A stretch of DNA of 64,000 nucleotides from positions 105,008 to 169,007 of the forward strand of contig NZ_SJPA01000005.1 of the NCBI RefSeq assembly GCF_004332115.1. The letters run 5' to 3'. Below, piece after piece: positions 57,795 through 64,000 of the stretch (position 1 is the first letter of the stretch; each line of letters opens with the position of its first letter). A program made the translations under genes and the position numbers. The DNA comes from Chlorobium sp. N1. Its GTDB lineage: Bacteria; Bacteroidota; Chlorobiia; Chlorobiales; Chlorobiaceae. The notes beneath the pieces are model-generated. The model was not told where the DNA came from and did not search any database. It saw only the letters and a program-made list of their open reading frames with translations.

Positions 57795-59219
57795 TCATGA
57801 AAGGCATCTCCCATAGAGATCCTCGAGCCGGACGATGTCGTCCTCCCCGAGGTAACTTCCCGACTGCACCTCGATGAGCTCGAGAGGGATCCGACCGGGA
57901 TTCTCGAGCGAATGCACCGAGCCGGCCGGAATGTAGATCGACTGGTTCTCCGTCAGCAGCCGCTCGGTCGCGTCAAGGGTCACCTTCGCCGTCCCGGACA
58001 CCACGATCCAGTGCTCCGCACGGTGGTGGTGCTGCTGTACCGAGAGCCTGGCTCCCCTGTTGACACAGATGCGCTTCACCTGATAGCGCTCCCCCGCCTC
58101 GACGGAGTCGTAGTGCCCCCACGGCCGGTATACCTGCCGGTGAAGCTCATGCTCGCTTCGGCCTGCCGCCTTCAACGACTCGACGATGCGCTTCACCTCC
58201 TGGACCCTGTCGCGCGATGCGACAAGAACAGCATCCCTGGTCTGCACCACGATGCAGTTCTCCAGCCCGACCGTTGCCACGAGCATGTTCTCGGCAATCA
58301 CCAGGTTGTCGTGGCTGTCATGGACAAGCACGTCGCCGCTGAGCGCATTTCCATCCTCGTTCTTCGCCAATACGTCGCGGAGGGCGCCGAACGCCCCCAC
58401 GTCGCTCCAGCCGGCGTCCAGCATCACCACCACCCCGTCCCCGGTCTTCTCCATCACGGCATAATCGATGGAATCGGCAGGGCAGGCCTTGAACGCAGCC
58501 GGATCGACCCGGATGAAATCCTTATCGCTGACCGCTTCAGCAAGCGCCTGGCGGCATGCGGCAAGAATGTCTGGCCGGTGATGCTCGAGTTCCTCAAGGT
58601 AGCGGCTCGCCCTGAACATGAACATCCCGCTGTTCCAGAAATAGTCGCCTGAGGAGAGATAGGATTCGGCCGTCTCGAGGGAGGGCTTCTCCACGAACTC
58701 CTTAACCCGCCAGACCCCGGGCACCAGCTCCTCTCCGGTACGGATATAGCCGTAGCCGGTCTCGGGCCGGTCCGGCTCAACGCCCATCGTCACCAGCGAT
58801 CCCGACTGGGCATACGCCAACGCTTCCTTCACGGCATCCCGGAACGCCACGCCGTCGGCTATCACATGATCGGCCGCCATCACCAGCAGCACGGGATCGC
58901 CCCCCCCCAGAATCGCCTTCAGTGCGGCAAGGGCCGCGGCGGGAGCGGTATTGCGGCCGGCCGGCTCAAGCATGACGTTATGGTCGAGCAGTTCGAGCTC
59001 TTGCAGCTGTTCGGCGGCAAGGAACCGGTGCCGTTCGTTGCAGATGACGAGCGGGAGCGAATCGCCGAGCCCTTCGACCCGTCGCAGCGTCTGCTGCAGC
59101 ATCGACTCTTTCCCTGCGAGGGAAAGGAACTGCTTGGGATTGGACTCGCGTGACAGCGGCCAGAGCCGCGTACCCGAACCGCCGGCCATGATGACCGTGA
59201 GAAGCTTCACTTCAGCCAT
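57795..59219 (-). CDS. manC: Mannose-1-phosphate guanylyltransferase / mannose-6-phosphate isomerase
   Basis: The 474-residue bifunctional-type enzyme has the nucleotidyltransferase signature [16 protein letters not shown] (about 9-24) with NPKQFL, FVEKPS (about 174-179), and a C-terminal cupin with [19 protein letters not shown] and the metal-binding loop to about 460. It makes GDP-mannose, the precursor of fucose, rhamnose-type and mannuronate polymers. Downstream steps (gmd, epimerase) survive here only as fragments at 61.4-62.1 kb, so GDP-mannose may now serve another pathway. Confidence 0.93.
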   Translation of the reverse strand: MAEVKLLTVIMAGGSGTRLWPLSRESNPKQFLSLAGKESMLQQTLRRVEGLGDSLPLVICNERHRFLAAEQLQELELLDHNVMLEPAGRNTAPAAALAALKAILGGGDPVLLVMAADHVIADGVAFRDAVKEALAYAQSGSLVTMGVEPDRPETGYGYIRTGEELVPGVWRVKEFVEKPSLETAESYLSSGDYFWNSGMFMFRASRYLEELEHHRPDILAACRQALAEAVSDKDFIRVDPAAFKACPADSIDYAVMEKTGDGVVVMLDAGWSDVGAFGALRDVLAKNEDGNALSGDVLVHDSHDNLVIAENMLVATVGLENCIVVQTRDAVLVASRDRVQEVKRIVESLKAAGRSEHELHRQVYRPWGHYDSVEAGERYQVKRICVNRGARLSVQQHHHRAEHWIVVSGTAKVTLDATERLLTENQSIYIPAGSVHSLENPGRIPLELIEVQSGSYLGEDDIVRLEDLYGRCLS

Positions 59220-59352
59220 ATTCTTTCTGTAGGGATGCCTTCGCCCCCGCCGGTACGAAATCCGGCATAAAACGAAGTCGTTGCAATTGCTTGAATGAAG
59301 TGAATCAGCGGCGCAAGGAAGACGGGGCGGACAGCCTGTCGCCCCTGCACTC

Positions 59353-60000
59353 CTACGCCAGCACCTCGCGTGCGAAGGATTCCGATCGAGCGGGATCTAT
59401 CCGGCGCAGTTCGTCGAGCACCTCCCGGCGCCTCGCCGGCTCCACCATCTGCCGACAGGCATGGGTGAGGCGCGACCATGCCTGGGGATACTCTTTCCTG
59501 AGGGCGATGGCATGCAGGTACCCGTCGACGGCCGCATCGGCATTGCCGCCGCGCCAGAGGATGTCGGCGAGGTTGCTCCACGCATCCGCATAATCGGCCT
59601 TCAGCCTGATCGCCTTCCGCAGCAGCCAGAGAGAGCGGGCGGGGTCGACGTCCTTCAGCGCGACACCGAGGTTGTTCAAGGCTTCAGCGTACCCGGGCTT
59701 CAGGGCGATCGCCTTTTCGAACATCTCGACAGGAGCCCCCTCGCCGGAGATCATCAAGGCCACGCCGAGGTTGTTCCAGCCCTCTGCAATCCCGCTGTCG
59801 AGCGAGACGCATTTCCTGAACGGCTCGAGGGCATCGTGAACCTTTTGCGTTTTGAGCAGGACGTTGCCCAGATGATACCATGCCGTGGCGCTTTCCGATT
59901 CGGCAATAACCCACTGCCGGCAATGGATCTCGAGCTCCGCAAACTCGCGCCGCTGCTCGAGCTGGTAGGCCCGGGAGGGCCAATCGGTCTTTTTACTCAT
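59353..60000 (-). CDS. Tetratricopeptide-repeat protein
   Basis: The 215-residue protein consists of about five TPR units (about 35-195), each with W/G-x2-L-G/N-x8-A spacing: [58 protein letters not shown]. There is no signal peptide, so it is probably cytoplasmic. TPR proteins act as protein-docking scaffolds; no partner is evident. It is 133 bp upstream of manC on the same strand. Confidence 0.82.
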   Translation of the reverse strand: MSKKTDWPSRAYQLEQRREFAELEIHCRQWVIAESESATAWYHLGNVLLKTQKVHDALEPFRKCVSLDSGIAEGWNNLGVALMISGEGAPVEMFEKAIALKPGYAEALNNLGVALKDVDPARSLWLLRKAIRLKADYADAWSNLADILWRGGNADAAVDGYLHAIALRKEYPQAWSRLTHACRQMVEPARRREVLDELRRIDPARSESFAREVLA

Positions 60001-60094
60001 CGCTTCACCACTTCTTGTTTATTATTCGGTCACCTCGCCCGCAAGCGGAGGGAACTGCGCTGGACAATACCCGCGGCAACGGCAGCCAGGCGCT

Positions 60095-60550
60095 TCAGGA
60101 CAGGGCACCCGTCCCAAGAACAGATCGGGATGCCCGGCGCACGAGCGCATGCAGGAGCAGCCCCATGGCGATCCCCGCGATATCGGCCGCCACGTCGAAG
60201 AGGCTTGCCTGCCTGCACGGAGTGAACGACTGGGCCACCTCGATCAGCACCCCGTAGCAGGTCAGGATGGCGGCGACCGGCCACCCAGAAAGCCTCCAAT
60301 AGAGAGAAATGCCTATGGAGAGTACGCCGAAGGCGATGAAATGCTCCACCTTGTCGTTCCACCCCTCCACCGTCGGAAGGACCTCCCTCGGAGCCAGGGC
60401 GACGAAGAAGATGACGATCATCAGGACAACCGTTGCGACGCGGCCGAGCGCACAGTACCACTCCGCCAGCGAGTGTTTCGGGCGCAGCCCCCCCGGCGGG
60501 GCCGAGCCATCGGGGTCCGGTGCGGATGAGGGGTTGGTATCTGTACTCAT
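60095..60550 (-). CDS. VanZ-family membrane protein
   Basis: The 151-residue protein has about four membrane segments with VanZ motifs DKVEHFIAFGVL (about 66-77), YGVLIEVAQSFTP (about 98-110) and the conserved RQASLFDVAADIAGIAMG (about 113-130). The N-terminus is a polar tail of about 25 residues. VanZ-type proteins are common next to polysaccharide genes; function is unknown apart from teicoplanin resistance in enterococci. Genes for such a locus lie on either side here. Confidence 0.85.
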   Translation of the reverse strand: MSTDTNPSSAPDPDGSAPPGGLRPKHSLAEWYCALGRVATVVLMIVIFFVALAPREVLPTVEGWNDKVEHFIAFGVLSIGISLYWRLSGWPVAAILTCYGVLIEVAQSFTPCRQASLFDVAADIAGIAMGLLLHALVRRASRSVLGTGALS

Positions 60551-60792
60551 GTGTGATGGTGATGCGCCGCACTCAGGATTGCGCCCGTTTCCCCTCGTCT
60601 TGCTGCAGGGTGAGGCGCTCCATTACGCGGCTTTTGCGCCTATGTGCGTTTTTTCATATATTTATACACTACATAGAGTTCATTCCTCCATCGCCAGGGG
60701 CACCGGCGAGAGGACGAGGGCAGCACCCCGCCACCCCGGCGGAATCCTTTCCAGCACTCCGGGAGAGGAGAACTCAAGACAAGAGGAGAAGC

Positions 60793-61182
60793 ATGATGAG
60801 CATCTTCACCACGCCACCGCATTTCGATCCCGAACGCATCGGTAAGCCCACCCAGCTGACGGCCGCGCAGATCACCGGCATCGTCCTCATCAACATCGTA
60901 CTGCTTTCGGTTGCGGTATCGATCGGGGACGCGCCAATGGTGCGGATGCTCGTCATCCTCGGCGACCTCCTCATCACCATCATCGGCCTCGTCGGCCTCT
61001 TCATTCTCCAGAGCCGCTACCGGCCGGAGATGCAGGACGACGAACACTACAGCCGGTACCTGGAGAGGAAAATGACCATGGAGTACGAGGCAAGGAGGCG
61101 TGAACTCGAGGCCGAAGAGCGGCGGGAGCTCATCCTTACGGAGAACGACCCGCCGGATGCGCTATCCCGGCAGGAGGTCTGA
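60793..61182 (+). CDS. Small membrane protein of unknown function
   Basis: The 129-residue protein has two or three hydrophobic segments (TAAQITGIVLINIVLLSVAV part, and MLVILGDLLITIIGLVGLFI about 55-75) and a highly charged, helix-forming C-terminus (ERKMTMEYEARRRELEAEERREL, about 93-115) that looks like a coiled coil. The ATG at 60793 has AAGAGGAG 5 bp upstream; an ORF start at 60433 overlaps VanZ and is rejected. No family is recognised. Confidence 0.65.
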   Translation: MMSIFTTPPHFDPERIGKPTQLTAAQITGIVLINIVLLSVAVSIGDAPMVRMLVILGDLLITIIGLVGLFILQSRYRPEMQDDEHYSRYLERKMTMEYEARRRELEAEERRELILTENDPPDALSRQEV

Positions 61183-61396
61183 CGTGTGCAGCTAAAACCC
61201 TGACGGGGTTGAGGTGCCTTATCCGGAAAGCGAATGGCCGGGGGGGCCTCCGGCTGGGACAGAGGTGAGGAGGCGGGTTTCCCTGCAGGGATTGCCGGCA
61301 GGTGCCGGCATGCAGAACGTCAACGCATCGGTTCGAAGCGCTACACCGCGAAGCTCTGCTGCCGGCCAGCGCCTCATTGGAGGCTATGCCTCACAA

Positions 61397-61687
61397 TCAG
61401 TACTCATGCGTGACGGCAAAATCGTAGCCGTGGGCCCTGAGGAGGGCGCCGCTTCGGGCAGCGTCGAGGTCATGCTTAACCATCTCCTCGATCATACGCT
61501 CCAGGCCGATCTCCGGCACCCACCCCAGTTCCCGCTCCGCTTTCGAGGGGTCGCCGAGCAGGGTCTCCACTTCCGCCGGGCGGAAGTACCTCGGATCAAT
61601 CCTTACGATCACCCGGCCGGGAACCATCAACGGGCACTCCTGTTCGCCTGAGGGGGAAGGGCACGACTCGACAATACCGACCTCATC
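61397..61687 (-). pseudogene. gmd: GDP-mannose 4,6-dehydratase, 3' remnant
   Basis: About 96 codons match the C-terminus of Gmd: DEVGIVES, then [34 protein letters not shown] and [16 protein letters not shown] (all family-specific). The upstream sequence, where the Rossmann domain should be, is missing; before residue D (about 61687) a frameshift and TGA interrupt the likeness, with possible degraded similarity for a few codons. It cannot encode an active enzyme. This is a relic of a GDP-fucose/GDP-rhamnose pathway. Confidence 0.85.
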
Positions 61688-61817
61688 CTTTCACCTGCCA
61701 TATGCAATCTTGGAGTGGAATATGTTCACGCCATGAAACACGGAAGTTGCATGAATATGACCGAGACCCGTTGCAAGATCTTTCGGGGGCCAGTCAACGG
61801 GTCTCGACCGTCCAACG

Positions 61818-62126
61818 TTACGGTTTGGTTTGGGTCTGTATCCATGCGTAGGTTTTATCCAGCCCTACCCGTAATGCCTGTGTGGGACGCCACCCTAAAC
61901 GCTCTTCGATAAGATGGTTATCAGAATTCCGTCCTCTGACGCCCAAGGGCCCATCGATATGCTTGATCTTTAGCCTCTTTCCCGCAACGTCCATAACCAT
62001 TTCAGCAAGTTGATCAATAGAGACCATTTCATCTGAACCAATATTTACCGGTCCGGTCCAATTTGAACGGGTCAATCGAAGGGTGGCTTCAAGGCATTCA
62101 TCTATGTAAAGGGCACCTCTAAGAAT
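61818..62126 (-). pseudogene. GDP-mannose 3,5-epimerase-like gene, 3' remnant
   Basis: About 103 codons resemble the C-terminal end of extended short-chain dehydrogenases of the GDP-mannose 3,5-epimerase type: GALYIDECLEATLRL, PVNIGSDEMVSIDQL, GPLGVRGRNSDN, LIEERLGWRPT and TYAWIQ. The normal motif before YIDEC is lost and is replaced by unrelated sequence, so the 5' two-thirds is missing at about 62120-62130. The insertion sequence next to it is the likely cause. Confidence 0.8.
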
Positions 62127-63345
62127 TGATTTTTGATATATCGCTGTAACCGGGTGACCCGGCAGGATTGTCGTCGATCCTAAAAAACACCGTTCTTTGA
62201 CACATTTTGGGCTTAAAAGCCCCCTGGAAGCACCTTTTAGGCGTAGCTATCCCGCAGGAAAACATTGTGCACTTTCTTCTTCAGCTGTGTGCAGCGCATC
62301 ATGTTATAGGTCAAGTTAGCTAATCCAATCTTGCCAGTTGCCCGTATGTAGCCAATGGTTCTGATGTACATGGCGTTCATCGAATTGGTCATGAAGCCGA
62401 ACACATGTTCAACTCTGGCGCGAGTACGAGACTTTTCTTTGTTCGAAGCCTTCTGGGCATCGGTGAGCTTATGGTACCTGTTGCCTTTTTCATGAACCAT
62501 ATTCCTCATACCACTGCTTTCGATAGTTTCTTCCTGTCCAATATAGGCTGCGTCTGCGTACAGTTTCTGACCGCCATCGTCGGTACTGATAAGGGTTTCA
62601 AGCTCCTGTGAATCATGAACTGAAGCATCGGTAACCATGTAGTCGCTGATGAGCTTTGTTCCCTTGTCGGCTTTTATATGGTTCTTGTAGCCATAGAAAG
62701 ACATCTTGTTTTTCTTGGTGCAGCGGGCGTCACGATCTTTTTGACGAAGTTTGTTGGGTTTTGCTTTCCAGGCTTCAGGGGTTTCGCCTTTCTTGATCTG
62801 CTGGTTCTCGTCCCGTGTGTTGCGCTGACGGGGCACTTCAACAAAACTGGCATCGACAATCTGGCCGGTATTTGCAAAGACGGACTGGTCGTCAAGGGCC
62901 TCATTGAACCGGTGAAACAGGGCTTCGATAACCCCTTCCTGGATGAGAGTTTCACGGAACTTCCAGATGGTCTTGCTGTCGGGAACCTTGTCGCTGGTCT
63001 TCAGCTTCAGAAATCGCTTGAAGCTCAGCCTGTCTGTTATTTGGAACTCCATCTGATCATCGGAGAGACTATACAAGCTTTGTAGAATGAGCAGTTTGAA
63101 CATCATGACTCTATCAAACGGAGGGCGACCTGCTTTGCTACTGTTTTCAGGCTTACTGAAGACGACATTCAGGATCGGCGCAAAGATGTTCCAGTCGATA
63201 TATGTATCCAGTTTTACCAATGGATCTTTGAGCTTGGTGAGCCGTTCCAGCAGAAAATGTTCGTCGAAAAGGCCAAGAGGATTGATGTTTTTCATGATAG
63301 CAGAGGATGAATGAAGAAATCTGCTGAAATATACGGATTTCCGGC
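62127..63345 (-). mobile_element. IS5-type insertion sequence (ends approximate)
   Basis: An element with one intact transposase gene lies between the epimerase remnant and a low-G+C SGNH remnant. I could not fix terminal inverted repeats or a target duplication. A 14-bp palindrome GGGCTTAAAAGCCC (62209-62222) is just past the transposase stop, and AAAAAGGCCGG (about 63340) at the other side is at best a weak partner. Limits are therefore guesses within about 50-100 bp. Confidence 0.55.
62237..63295 (-). CDS. IS5-family (DDE) transposase
   Basis: The 352-residue protein has an N-terminal DNA-binding part with GRPPFDRVMMFKLLILQSLYSLSDDQ (core RPPFDRVMMFKLL) and a DDE catalytic core: IVDASFVEVPRQRN (first Asp), KLYADAAYIGQEE (second Asp) and a C-terminal RTRARVEHVFGF with the Glu. 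The frame is intact and the length is full, so the element could still be mobile. Base composition is lower in G+C than the flanking chromosomal genes. Confidence 0.9.
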   Translation of the reverse strand: MKNINPLGLFDEHFLLERLTKLKDPLVKLDTYIDWNIFAPILNVVFSKPENSSKAGRPPFDRVMMFKLLILQSLYSLSDDQMEFQITDRLSFKRFLKLKTSDKVPDSKTIWKFRETLIQEGVIEALFHRFNEALDDQSVFANTGQIVDASFVEVPRQRNTRDENQQIKKGETPEAWKAKPNKLRQKDRDARCTKKNKMSFYGYKNHIKADKGTKLISDYMVTDASVHDSQELETLISTDDGGQKLYADAAYIGQEETIESSGMRNMVHEKGNRYHKLTDAQKASNKEKSRTRARVEHVFGFMTNSMNAMYIRTIGYIRATGKIGLANLTYNMMRCTQLKKKVHNVFLRDSYA

Positions 63346-63432
63346 CTTTTTATGAATGCTAAGTTATTATTTTTATGAAAGATATATCATTTAAGAATAA
63401 ATAGAGATCCCCTCCTGTATGATAATTCCCAA

Positions 63433-63874
63433 TTAAAACTGACAGGATTTTCGAGGTAATAGATCCGACAGAATTGATGAGTGAAAGACATGCTGACCGA
63501 TATATATCGCTCCGTACTTTGTCAAATGATTTCGATCAGGTGAAATCAATCTACCGAGATCATCAGTAATCAAGATATTACCATTACCGTCACAAAGAGG
63601 ATCAATAATTGAAATATAGTTCAGAGAAGGCAGCTGAAGTCTTTTCACGTTTTCTTCAGAGCGCAATACTCCATCTAAAAGGGGATTACGAAGCAGCCCT
63701 CTCTTATCCCTATCAATCCGTGTTATCCAGTCAAGATTATATCCAAAGTGCTTAGAGCCAATAAAAATAACCCGATGGTTATTTGTTGATGCAACATCAA
63801 GAAGATGGCGAACAGAATGAATGTCAGACCTACCATCAATATTCGCGAAGATAATTAGATCTGCGTCATTAAAT
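63433..63874 (-). pseudogene. SGNH-hydrolase domain fragment (O-acyltransferase C-terminus?)
   Basis: About 146 codons read without interruption from about 63874 to a stop at 63433: NDADLIIFANIDGRSD, VIFIGSKHFGYN, IIDPLCDGNG and SPDRNHLTKYGAIYIG. The closing D-x-x-H (DRNH) motif matches the last block of SGNH esterase domains, which form the tail of polysaccharide O-acyltransferases. The 5' part is missing: the frame meets another insertion-sequence end at about 63876. The region is clearly lower in G+C than the rest of the window, suggesting transfer. Confidence 0.65.
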
Positions 63875-63891
63875 AGGGGTTGCTGAAGAAT

Positions 63892-64000
63892 TCAAGCCAT
63901 CGCCGAGCGGCACTCAATCACCGTTCGGGAAGGTGACCACACGAACGAATTTCTGATTACGTCAAGCTCCAAAAGGAGCCATTCGAACAGGCGCAAAAAA
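63892..64000 (-). CDS. Transposase C-terminus, partial (runs off window)
   Basis: A minus-strand frame of 35 codons from the window edge ends at TGA 63894-63892, with residues RLFEWLLLELDVIRNS and RTVIECRSAMA. Just outside it GGGGTTGCTGAAG (63876-63888 on the plus strand) resembles the terminal repeat of many IS elements. It is read as the end of a second insertion sequence that cut the SGNH gene. The family is not determined. Confidence 0.4.
   Translation of the reverse strand, partial: FLRLFEWLLLELDVIRNSFVWSPSRTVIECRSAMA

Noticed and set aside
1..64000. CRISPR arrays, rRNA or tRNA genes, prophage structural genes
   Set aside because: No regularly spaced direct repeats, no rRNA or complete tRNA sequence and no phage protein families were seen by eye on either strand. 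A tRNAscan or CRISPR search was not possible here.

Overview
The window looks like chromosomal DNA of a green sulfur bacterium (Chlorobiaceae, Chlorobium/Pelodictyon type). This is an inference from gene content and high G+C, not from a database search. The pointers are a complete oxygen-independent corrin-ring pathway, a class III (anaerobic) ribonucleotide reductase, an Rnf complex with its flavin transferase, an ArsA/Get3 ATPase with an Hsp20-like tail, and an AmtB-PII-TorF porin cluster. Shine-Dalgarno sites are often weak, and several genes appear to start with GTG or TTG.

Layout. 1-0.9 kb: end of a TonB-dependent receptor, closed by a strong terminator. 1-19.2 kb (minus strand): a cobalamin region. 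Transcription runs from high to low coordinates through three cobalamin riboswitches (about 19.0, 18.4 and 15.9 kb). The first precedes a small unknown ORF. The second precedes a zinc-type dehydrogenase and a TrpD-like phosphoribosyltransferase. The third precedes nrdD-nrdG-cobA-cbiK-cbiL-cbiHC-cbiET-cbiGF-cbiJD and an Fe3+/B12-type ABC transporter. Four of these ORFs are two-enzyme fusions, so seven ORFs carry all ring-building activities from uroporphyrinogen III except the precorrin-2 dehydrogenase. 19.2-27.3 kb: Na/Pi cotransporter, a second BtuF-like lipoprotein, an MFS exporter, a Gfo/Idh/MocA oxidoreductase, a CCA-adding-type enzyme and purB. 27.3-33.8 kb: rseC-like gene, rnfBCDGEA and apbE. 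33.8-45.8 kb (mixed strands): pgi, an RsbW-like kinase, amtB-glnK-torF, a MazEF-type toxin-antitoxin pair, a GNAT-like protein, DAHP synthase, the ArsA ATPase, a LysM lytic transglycosylase and truA. 45.9-52.2 kb (plus): a GH13-like protein, a PfkB kinase, a sodium:solute symporter, maf and miaA.

52.2-64 kb is accessory in character. It holds an orphan UpxY/RfaH-like NusG paralogue, a hybrid histidine kinase, two exported proteins next to a stand-alone winged-helix regulator, manC, a TPR protein and a VanZ protein. It then breaks down into remnants: 3' pieces of a GDP-mannose 4,6-dehydratase and of a GDP-mannose 3,5-epimerase-like gene, an IS5-type transposase, a low-G+C SGNH-domain fragment, and the end of a second transposase at the window edge. 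This reads as a polysaccharide locus being eroded by insertion sequences.

The part most worth following is the riboswitch-controlled dehydrogenase/TrpD-like pair at 16.1-18.5 kb. Its regulation points to cobamide metabolism, but neither protein matches a known step, and the TrpD-like protein has altered PRPP-site motifs.
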